DNA from: Caldilineaceae bacterium
Lineage (GTDB): Bacteria > Chloroflexota > Anaerolineae > Caldilineales > Caldilineaceae
NCBI GenBank assembly: GCA_020634755.1
Contig: JACKBC010000015.1
Location: forward strand, 77,414-141,413
Direction: 5' to 3'
Length of the DNA stretch: 64,000 nt
The notes below the pieces were generated by a model. The model did not search any database and was not told where the DNA came from. It saw nothing but the letters and a program-made list of their open reading frames with translations. This document shows, piece by piece, positions 57,979-64,000 of this stretch. The position numbers and the translations under genes were made by a program. Position 1 is the first letter of the stretch. Each line of letters starts with the position of its first letter.

Positions 57979-58065
57979 AATCAGTAGATCGCAACGGCAA
58001 GCGATAGGGTCAGATTTACCAATCGAGACCGCCGCCTATATTGCCAACACCGTTGCGGTGTACTG
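57979..58065 (+). repeat. 88-bp element, family 3 (copy 3c), upstream of dnaN
   Basis: AATCAGTAGATCGCAACGG, ACCAATCGAGACCGCCGCC and the hairpin ACACCG-TTG-CGGTGT are followed by TGTATACTGG. A TTGCCA lies 19 bases before TATACT, a possible promoter across the hairpin. It ends 91 bases before the dnaN GTG. Confidence 0.7.
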
Positions 58066-58156
58066 TATACTGGTAGTCGCGATAAATTAACACCATAACT
58101 CGAAAGAAAATTTGTTAATTTATGCGGAGCCTGAGTATAAATGGACGGAGGCAACC

Positions 58157-59386
58157 GTGCGAGTTAGCTGTCTGCAAGAGAATTTGGCCAAGGGGCTTTC
58201 CATTGTGGGGCGCGCCGTTTCATCGCGCAGTACATTACCCATTTTGGGCAACATTTTGTTGGAAGCCAAGAACAACCAGCTGCGGCTGGCTGCTACCAAT
58301 TTGGAAGTGGGCATTAACTGCTGGATTGGGGCCAAAGTGGAAGATGAGGGCGCCATTACGGTGCCGGCGCGCTTGCTGACCGAGTTTGTCAACAGCCTGC
58401 CTGCCGACCGCATCGACATGGAACTGGCCGTGCGCACCCAAACGTTGCATCTGCGCTGCGCCCGCTATGATGCCAACATTAAGGGCATTGAGGCCATCGA
58501 CTTTCCCATTATTGTCACTTCGGGTGTGGATGTGGGGGAGGATGATGAGCAATCTCATGTGTTGGATGGCGTCAATTTGGAATTGGAGACCGACGGTCTG
58601 CGCAAAATGGTGGATCAGGTGGTCTTTGCTGCTTCCACCAACGAAAGCCAGCCCACGCTCAATGGCGTTGAAGTAACCTTTAACCAGAATGCGCTCAAAA
58701 TGGCGGCTACCGACGGCGTGCGTCTCAGCGTGCGCAGCGTCAACTTGATTCAAGATGGTATGCAAGACATTGGCGAGCCGCTCAAGGTGATTGTGCCGGC
58801 CAAGTCGCTGGGCGAGATGGCCCGCATTAGCGCCGATGCCGATGATGAAAAGCCGGTACAGGTGATCATCTCCGAGCCGCGTAACCAGATCCTTTTTCAG
58901 GTTTGGGGCAAAAGTGGTGAAAGCCGTGGCGTCTTTGATCGGGTCGAAATGGTGAGCCAACTCATTAGCGCCCGTTTCCCAGATTACAACATGATCATCC
59001 CCAAGGGCTTCGAGACGCGCACTGTCATGGATACGGCTACTTTTTTAAAGGCCGTGCGCGTGGCATCCCTCTTTGCGCGCGACAGCTCTAACGTGGTGCG
59101 CATGGCTATTGCGCCGGGCAACGGCGCCCAGGGGGGCCAAGTACGCCTGACCGCCACCAGCGCCGAAATGGGCGACAACGTCAACGAACTGGACGCCATG
59201 GTTGAAGGCGACGGACTGGAGATCTGCTTTGGCGCGCATCTGCTCTCGGACGCGCTCAGCCACATGGATCAACCGCAGGTGGTGCTGGAAACCACCCAGC
59301 CCACGCGTCCCGGCCTTTTTCGGCCCGTGGGTATTGGCGAAGAAGAGTATATCCACATCGTCATGCCCATGAATCCGCCGGGGTAA
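58157..59386 (+). CDS. dnaN: DNA polymerase III beta sliding clamp
   Basis: DnaN encircles DNA and tethers polymerase III. The 409-residue protein shows RVSCLQENLAKGLSIVGRAV, TLPILGNILLEA, TDGVRLSVRSV and ISARFPDYNMIIP, the last being a conserved stretch of the third domain, and ends VMPMNPPG where the family has M-P-M-R. The start is GTG at 58157, five bases after GGAGG; longer readings begin at weak codons without that spacing. dnaA is not adjacent, unlike the classical arrangement. Confidence 0.95.
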   Translation: MRVSCLQENLAKGLSIVGRAVSSRSTLPILGNILLEAKNNQLRLAATNLEVGINCWIGAKVEDEGAITVPARLLTEFVNSLPADRIDMELAVRTQTLHLRCARYDANIKGIEAIDFPIIVTSGVDVGEDDEQSHVLDGVNLELETDGLRKMVDQVVFAASTNESQPTLNGVEVTFNQNALKMAATDGVRLSVRSVNLIQDGMQDIGEPLKVIVPAKSLGEMARISADADDEKPVQVIISEPRNQILFQVWGKSGESRGVFDRVEMVSQLISARFPDYNMIIPKGFETRTVMDTATFLKAVRVASLFARDSSNVVRMAIAPGNGAQGGQVRLTATSAEMGDNVNELDAMVEGDGLEICFGAHLLSDALSHMDQPQVVLETTQPTRPGLFRPVGIGEEEYIHIVMPMNPPG

Positions 59387-59413
59387 TAATTCGTTGTCAC
59401 GAGTGCAAGATTC

Positions 59414-59462
59414 AAGGGCCACAAAAACACAAAATTTTCTATTTTGTGTTTTTGTGGCCCTT
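59414..59462. terminator. bidirectional terminator between dnaN and radC
   Basis: Two exact 22-base inverted arms (AAGGGCCACAAAAACACAAA plus AT, and its inverse) close a TTTCT loop. A T-run follows on the plus side. The position between two convergent genes fits termination for both. Confidence 0.85.
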
Positions 59463-59475
59463 TATTAGCGAAGTA

Positions 59476-60213
59476 TTAAAACCCCAATCCTCGCTCCTTC
59501 AAACTCACAAAACGGTTGCGTCCAATAATCAGATGATCCAGCACGTCAATATCCAGTAGCGCCCCTGCTTCTACAATCATCTGGGTCACGCGTACATCCT
59601 CGGGGCTGGGCGTGGGGTCGCCACTGGGATGGTTGTGGACCACCACCACGCCTGCGCTGTTGGCCCGTACCGCCTCGCGGAAAACTTCGCCCACGCGCAC
59701 CACGGCCGTGTTGAGGCTGCCGCTGTAGACCGTGGTGATGCGCGTGATTCGATTCTTGGTATCTAAAAGCACGGTGCGCATCTGCTCTTGCTCCAGCAGG
59801 CCCATTTCCAACATGAGCAGGTTCGCCACATCCACCGGCGCCCGTACCTGTAAACGCTCCTCCGGCGCGGCGGCCATGATGCGTTTGCCCAATTCTAGCG
59901 CGGCCAGAATCTGCGCGGCTTTGGCCTGGCCCACCCCATGAGTCTGACACAATTGATCAAAGCCAGTCTGGGCCAGACCGGTCAAGCCGCCGAACTGGAT
60001 GAGCACGCGCTCGGCCATGCGGATCACATTTTCGCCGCGACTGCCCACGCGTAAAATAATGGCTAGCAGCTCGGCGCTGCTCAAGGCGCCGGCGCCGGCA
60101 TAAGCCATGCGTTCACGCGGTCGCATGTCTTGGGGCAATTCGTGGATGGTTGGTGTGTAGTCTGCCGCCAGCATTCGCGCGTCGTGAATGACGCCATTAC
60201 TTTTGCCGCGCAT
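59476..60213 (-). CDS. radC: RadC-family JAMM/MPN protein
   Basis: The 245-residue protein has an N-terminal helix-hairpin-helix-like part (DMRPRERMAYAGAGALSSAE, LAIILRVG) and a JAMM domain with VVVHNHPSGDPTPSPEDVRV, the metal ligands H-x-H and D. RadC was first linked to DNA repair, but its role is unresolved. The ATG at 60213 has GGGAGAA upstream. It converges on dnaN across the shared terminator. Confidence 0.92.
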   Translation of the reverse strand: MRGKSNGVIHDARMLAADYTPTIHELPQDMRPRERMAYAGAGALSSAELLAIILRVGSRGENVIRMAERVLIQFGGLTGLAQTGFDQLCQTHGVGQAKAAQILAALELGKRIMAAAPEERLQVRAPVDVANLLMLEMGLLEQEQMRTVLLDTKNRITRITTVYSGSLNTAVVRVGEVFREAVRANSAGVVVVHNHPSGDPTPSPEDVRVTQMIVEAGALLDIDVLDHLIIGRNRFVSLKERGLGF

Positions 60214-60399
60214 GTTGTTGATTCTCCCATGAAGTGAGTGCCTTGTTTTGGAAAATCCTATCAACTTATGCGGCAGAAAGCTATAGTACGCTGGTCATGT
60301 TTGGATAGGCAATTTGAGGTGTAGGGGGCCAAGATGGCAAGGTGAGGAGGTGAAAATGTGAAGAGAAAGCTCCCCGGTCGCCCTGCCACATTGTCATCC

Positions 60400-61080
60400 T
60401 CAGCGCGGAATGCCCGTGATCTGAATCCCGCTGCCTTTCACCTTGTGGCGGATGTTAATGCCGATGAGGATGGCGGTAAACCCTTCGACTACCGAGGAAT
60501 TGGCCAGTGGGCCGGCGTCGATGCCAAAGAAGCCAGCCGCTTGCGCCAATTCAATTGCGGTCTGTTTGCCCGCCTTGGCATCGCCAGTCACCAGCACGTC
60601 GCAATCGGGCTGCCAGCTCAAGTCTTTGAGGTGGGTAGCGGAGATGTTCTGGAAAGCAGCCACCACCTGCACATCGTCGCCCAACACGGCTTGCAGCTGC
60701 GTCTGCGCTTCCTGCGCGGCAGACCCCCCTGCAGGCTGCCAGACGGTAGACACTTTGGGCGGCTGTAGCGGCACCACCACGCTGATCACCACCTTGCCGC
60801 GGCACTGTTCGGCAATGTCGACCAGCGTATTTTGCTGCGCGCTGTAGGGTACGCTCAGTACAATCGTCGCGGCCGCGGCCGCGGCGTCTGGATTGGCCAT
60901 GCCTTGCAGCGCAGGCGCAGCCGCCGGCAGCAGCGCGCTCAATTCAGCCACAGTCGCCTCCGCCTTCTCTGCGCTACGACTACCGATAATCACAGGGTAT
61001 CCAGCCGCCGCCCAGCGCAGCGCCAGCCCCGATCCTTCCGCTCCCGTGCCGCCAATGACGGCAATAGTTGGTTTAGACAT
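60400..61080 (-). CDS. npdG: NADPH-dependent F420 reductase
   Basis: The 226-residue Rossmann protein starts PTIAVIGGTGAEGSGLALRW and continues with YPVIIGSRSAEKAE, matching F420H2:NADP oxidoreductases (Fno/NpdG), where GGTG and SR recognise NADP. It also shows VVVPLQPPKVSTVWQPAGGSA. The enzyme moves hydride between NADP and F420, implying F420 use in this organism; F420-synthesis genes are not in the window. The interval before it is short and carries no gene. Confidence 0.88.
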   Translation of the reverse strand: MSKPTIAVIGGTGAEGSGLALRWAAAGYPVIIGSRSAEKAEATVAELSALLPAAAPALQGMANPDAAAAAATIVLSVPYSAQQNTLVDIAEQCRGKVVISVVVPLQPPKVSTVWQPAGGSAAQEAQTQLQAVLGDDVQVVAAFQNISATHLKDLSWQPDCDVLVTGDAKAGKQTAIELAQAAGFFGIDAGPLANSSVVEGFTAILIGINIRHKVKGSGIQITGIPR

Positions 61081-61102
61081 TTACTCTTATCCTTTAGATT
61101 TA

Positions 61103-62440
61103 TTAACCAAAAGACGCCCAATACCGCTGCCACGTCTGCGCGGCAATCGAGCGGCTACGGGCGGTGATTTCTGCTTCATCCACGGTGAGCAGTGCGCGGT
61201 TGCGCATGAGCGTTTGGCCGTGACAGATGGTGCTGTGGACGTGGCTGCCGCTGACGCCAAAGAGAATGTGCCAGGGCAGGTTGGCCGCGCTGAGCGGCGT
61301 GGTCGGGTAGTAATCCAGCAGGATCAGGTCGGCGTAGGCGCCGGGCGCAATGAGACCCACCGGCTTTTTAAAGAAGCGGGCGGCCAATTGACGGTTGTTA
61401 TGGACGGCCATCTGCACCACCTTATCAGCGCCCAGATAACGCGGGTCGCTGTGCGTCACCTTTTGCAGCAGATCGGCCACCTTCATCTCGGTGAACATAT
61501 CGTTGCTAAAGCCGTCGTTGCCCAGGCAGACCGCCATGCCGCCCGCCAGCATCTGCGTAATGGCCGCCGCGCCCACGGCGTTATTCATATTGGAACGAGG
61601 CTGATGGCTTACAAAGGTTTGCGTGTCGCGCAAAAGCGCCATTTCCCAGGCGTCAATGTGAATACAGTGGGCCATAATGCTTTCCGGCCCGGTAATGCCA
61701 AAATCATGCAGTCGCTGCACCACCCGCTGGCCGGACTTGGCCAGACTGTCATATTCATCGGCAAAATGCTCGGCCACGTGGATGTGAAAGCGGCTATCGC
61801 ATTCGGCGCGGCAGGCTTCCAGCGTTGCATCGGAAAGCGTCAAACTGGCGTGCAGACCAAAGGCCGCGGCTAGGCGTCCGCCGCCAGCTTGTTGGGCCTG
61901 CTGCATAAAGCGCACATTTTCGCGGATGCCCGCTTGAGCCGCGTCCGGTCCATCGCGGTCGGTCACTTCATAACAAAGCGCCGCCCGCAGACCGCTCTGC
62001 TCCACCGCTTGGGCAATCACGTCCAGGCTGCCGTCAATGGCGGTCTGGCTGGCGTGGTGATCAAAGAGCGTGGTGGTCCCATTGCGGATGGCGTCGACCA
62101 GACAGACCTCCGCCGAGCTGCGCACGCCATCCAGGTCCAGCGCTCGATCCAGCTTCCACCAGAGTTTGGCCAGAATCTCCGGGAAATCCTGGGCCGGTTC
62201 GCCCGGAATATACATGCCGCGCGCAAAGGCGCCGTAAAAGTGCGTGTGGGCGCAAATCTGCCCCGGCATCAGCACCAGCCCCCGCGCGTCCCAGCGTTCA
62301 TCGTCCGGGTATGCCGTCAATATATCTGCACTGTCGCCCACAGCAGTGATTTCGTCTTTTGCATAGCGCACGGCGCCGTTTTCAATAATGCGATTTTCAT
62401 CGTCAAACGTGATGATGGTGGCGTTATGTATAATCATCAT
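61103..62440 (-). CDS. SsnA-like amidohydrolase
   Basis: This 445-residue metal hydrolase of the chlorohydrolase/guanine deaminase branch shows PGQICAHTHFYGAFARGMYI (first His pair), HIHVAEHFADE, MAHCIHIDAWEM and LGNDGFSNDMF (metal Asp). The layout matches SsnA, a putative aminohydrolase found with purine and selenium-molybdenum hydroxylase genes; such partners are not visible here. The ATG pair at 62440/62437 follows AGGAA. Substrate unassigned. Confidence 0.85.
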   Translation of the reverse strand: MMIIHNATIITFDDENRIIENGAVRYAKDEITAVGDSADILTAYPDDERWDARGLVLMPGQICAHTHFYGAFARGMYIPGEPAQDFPEILAKLWWKLDRALDLDGVRSSAEVCLVDAIRNGTTTLFDHHASQTAIDGSLDVIAQAVEQSGLRAALCYEVTDRDGPDAAQAGIRENVRFMQQAQQAGGGRLAAAFGLHASLTLSDATLEACRAECDSRFHIHVAEHFADEYDSLAKSGQRVVQRLHDFGITGPESIMAHCIHIDAWEMALLRDTQTFVSHQPRSNMNNAVGAAAITQMLAGGMAVCLGNDGFSNDMFTEMKVADLLQKVTHSDPRYLGADKVVQMAVHNNRQLAARFFKKPVGLIAPGAYADLILLDYYPTTPLSAANLPWHILFGVSGSHVHSTICHGQTLMRNRALLTVDEAEITARSRSIAAQTWQRYWASFG

Positions 62441-62485
62441 TGGTTCCTGTTGGTGATTGGTTGCTGGTAGGCTGCGCGGCGCCAT

Positions 62486-62572
62486 TCAGAAAAAGCTGCT
62501 CCGAGTTCAATGCACCCTCCACTCCTCTACTCTCCACTCCTCTACTCCATTACTCCTCTACTCTTTTATGCC
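62486..62572. repeat. CTCTACTC-type low-complexity repeat
   Basis: CTCCTCTACTC recurs about four times between the P1 peptidase stop and the SsnA start. On the coding (minus) strand it is purine-rich, GAGTAGAGGAG. No structure is evident. Confidence 0.6.
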
Positions 62573-63499
62573 CTACTCCCCCACCGCCCGCAGCACCGCC
62601 TCACTCAGCACCTCCGCCGCCACTGCGCCGATTAGGCTGGCCGGTGCAGATTGGTTACCGAGTGAAAGCGCGAAGATCGTGTCGCCATCGGATGCCGTGT
62701 GGATGGGATTGATAACGCGGGCCAGACCGTCATGGGCCATTTGGGCCACTTTGGTCGCTTCCGTTTTGGTGAGCGCCGCATTAGTCGCCACCACGGCAAT
62801 GGTGGTGTTGGCGCCGGGCGTGAGATTGGCATTGCGTAAATGATTTTCGGTCATCTGGCGCGGGTGAGCAAAAGAGCCATCATCTAAACGGGCGCCGGCA
62901 ATGATGCGCTGGGTAGCCGGGTCGATGACGCTGCCAATGGCGTTCACCGCCACCAGTGCGGCCACTATGAGATCTTGGCCAATGTGGCGAGACGCCGTAC
63001 CGAGCCCGCCTTTGCTGGCACGGTCCAGACCCAACATTTTGCCCACCGTGGCCCCGGTTCCCGCGCCTACGTTGCCTTCGGCCACCGTACCAGCGCTGGC
63101 CGCTTGGCAGGCTGCATACCCAGCAGAGGCATCGGGGCGTACGTTGGGGTTTCCAGTCGCCAGATCAAAGAGCACCGCCGCCGGCACAATGGGCACTTTG
63201 GCCACACCTACATCAAAGCCATAGCCATGTTCTTCCAGCCAGCGCACCACACCATCAGCCGCAGCCAGGCCAAAGGCGCTGCCACCGGTCAGCAGCACGG
63301 CGTTGACGCGCTCTACCGTGCAAACCGGATCGAGCAGCGCAATTTCGCGCGTACCGGGGGCGCCGCCACGTACATCCACGCCGGCCACCGCGCCCTCGGG
63401 ACAGAGGATGACGGTGCAGCCAGTGGCGGCTTCGGTATTGGTCCAATGGCCAACCTGCAAGCCGGGAATATCGGTTAGCGAATTATGCCCTGTGTTCAT
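62573..63499 (-). CDS. P1-family (DmpA-like) peptidase
   Basis: These Ntn-type aminopeptidases self-cleave into two chains. The 308-residue protein shows TDIPGLQVGHWTN, LLTGGSAFGLAAADGVVRWL, EGNVGAGTGATVGK and KGGLGTASR; the Gly-Thr in the last (T168) is the likely self-cleavage point. The usual substrates are D- or L-amino-acid amides and beta-peptides. It lies downstream of, and in the same direction as, the partial gene at the right edge. Confidence 0.9.
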   Translation of the reverse strand: MNTGHNSLTDIPGLQVGHWTNTEAATGCTVILCPEGAVAGVDVRGGAPGTREIALLDPVCTVERVNAVLLTGGSAFGLAAADGVVRWLEEHGYGFDVGVAKVPIVPAAVLFDLATGNPNVRPDASAGYAACQAASAGTVAEGNVGAGTGATVGKMLGLDRASKGGLGTASRHIGQDLIVAALVAVNAIGSVIDPATQRIIAGARLDDGSFAHPRQMTENHLRNANLTPGANTTIAVVATNAALTKTEATKVAQMAHDGLARVINPIHTASDGDTIFALSLGNQSAPASLIGAVAAEVLSEAVLRAVGE

Positions 63500-63854
63500 A
63501 ACAATAATCTCGGTTCTTCGGTTGCTTGGTGCTGATCGGCAGTCAAATGCAGTGTGGCCGACCAGCGCCTGAATGATCTGTTACACCTCAATGCCTGTAG
63601 CGTCTTCGTATTTGTCCATAAATTCTCTGCGCCAAACCGCTCGGTCAAAGATGGTATACCGTTCACAACCGAACTTACGGATAGGTTCTTCATGTCCTGC
63701 CAGGAATTTCTATTCGTGAGTTGCTACATATTTGCGCCTTCGCTGTTAGCCACAGGCGGCGCTCAGGACGGCGGCGCAAATAAAGCCTTCGGCATCATCG
63801 ACGAAAGATTATTGCGCTATCGACAAAATGTTGTCGATGTGTGCCAGCCATTGG
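63500..63854. other. gene-free interval with family 2 element
   Basis: Apart from the family 2 element, the 355 bases show only short self-complementary words (TTGTCGAT/ATCGACAA, about 63820-63838). Confidence 0.5.
63611..63686 (-). repeat. TIR element, family 2 (copy 2d)
   Basis: TTTGTCCATAAATTCTCT at the left and AACTTACGGATAGGTTC at the right match copy 2b closely at both ends, with an unrelated middle. Confidence 0.6.
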
Positions 63855-64000
63855 CTATACGAAATCAGCCCCGTTGAGTCGCCGGCCCGCTGAATCTACC
63901 CACGGCTCTTCGCGAATTTCAGGTTCTACGCGTGGACCGCGTTCGCCCGCCACCAGGCGTCCAGTGACGTGAACCGGGTCGTGTTGAAAAATGAGCAGAG
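63855..64000 (-). CDS. C-terminal end of a gene, possibly MBL-fold hydrolase (partial)
   Basis: An open frame enters from the right edge on the minus strand and stops with TAG at 63855. Its 47 residues include LLIFQHDPVHVTGRLVAGE and, at the end, RRLNGADFV. The HDP-x-V...GRLV ending recalls metallo-beta-lactamase-fold hydrolases, but the fragment is too short to be certain. Confidence 0.45.
   Translation of the reverse strand, partial: LLIFQHDPVHVTGRLVAGERGPRVEPEIREEPWVDSAGRRLNGADFV

Larger units (their letters stand above)
57570..58156. other. repeat-rich region upstream of dnaN
   Basis: About 590 bases hold a 42-bp tandem duplication, a 15-bp-arm palindrome and a family 3 copy. I see no DnaA-box clusters of the TTATCCACA type and no gene. 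Confidence 0.6.

Noticed and set aside
57570..58156. replication origin
   Set aside because: dnaN and repeats suggested oriC, but no DnaA-box cluster, AT-rich unwinding region or dnaA is seen.

Overview
The window reads as a chromosomal segment of a moderately GC-rich bacterium, most likely a Chloroflexota member of the Anaerolineae/Caldilineae type. This is an inference from gene content and style: a F420-dependent NADP reductase, a GAF-GAF histidine kinase, a lipoprotein sortase, DUF1616 and CPBP membrane proteins beside many glycosyltransferases, and abundant short palindromic intergenic elements. I saw no tRNA, rRNA, CRISPR array or complete insertion sequence.

Layout. 0-5.4 kb: C39-like peptidase and hemL (+), then a GT1 glycosyltransferase and a cytochrome c/sugar-dehydrogenase lipoprotein (-). 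5.6-13.9 kb: a minus-strand translation and RNA operon, nusA-ylxR-(long gap)-infB-rbfA-nrnA-like-truB-ribF, with a recognisable promoter and long leader upstream of nusA. No rimP is present. 14.4-18.6 kb: PstS-like lipoprotein, tgt and a sensor kinase (-). 18.9-25.4 kb: a pseudogene tract on the minus strand. Frame-broken remnants of malQ, gmk, an ECF sigma factor, an anti-sigma-like protein and unidentified genes can be read piecewise. 26-30 kb: NUDIX hydrolase, MarR regulator, leuS. 31-46.7 kb (+): an envelope glycan locus with an Excalibur-domain protein, three GT2 and two GT4 glycosyltransferases, a flippase fused to an ~800-residue extracytoplasmic region, a GT-C-like membrane protein, DUF1616, a CPBP protease and a small membrane protein. 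47.3-64 kb: coiled-coil protein, SNF2 helicase, quinone oxidoreductase, nfo, tsaB-rimI, sortase, plsC, LysM/FxLYD lipoprotein, YfcE phosphoesterase, dnaN, radC, F420 reductase, SsnA-like amidohydrolase, P1 peptidase and the end of a further gene.

The most unusual content is intergenic. At least five families of short (about 75-150 bp) dispersed elements with inverted ends or internal hairpins recur across the window. One ~88-bp family ends in a hairpin and is mostly oriented like the gene downstream of it (nusA, dnaN, yfcE and others); one copy shows a compensatory base pair. It is the best candidate here for an undescribed cis-acting element. A second ~150-bp family keeps its hairpins between two diverged copies. 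Two TIR-bearing families of about 75-78 bp look like MITEs.

All family assignments come from reading motifs by eye. No database search or alignment program was run.
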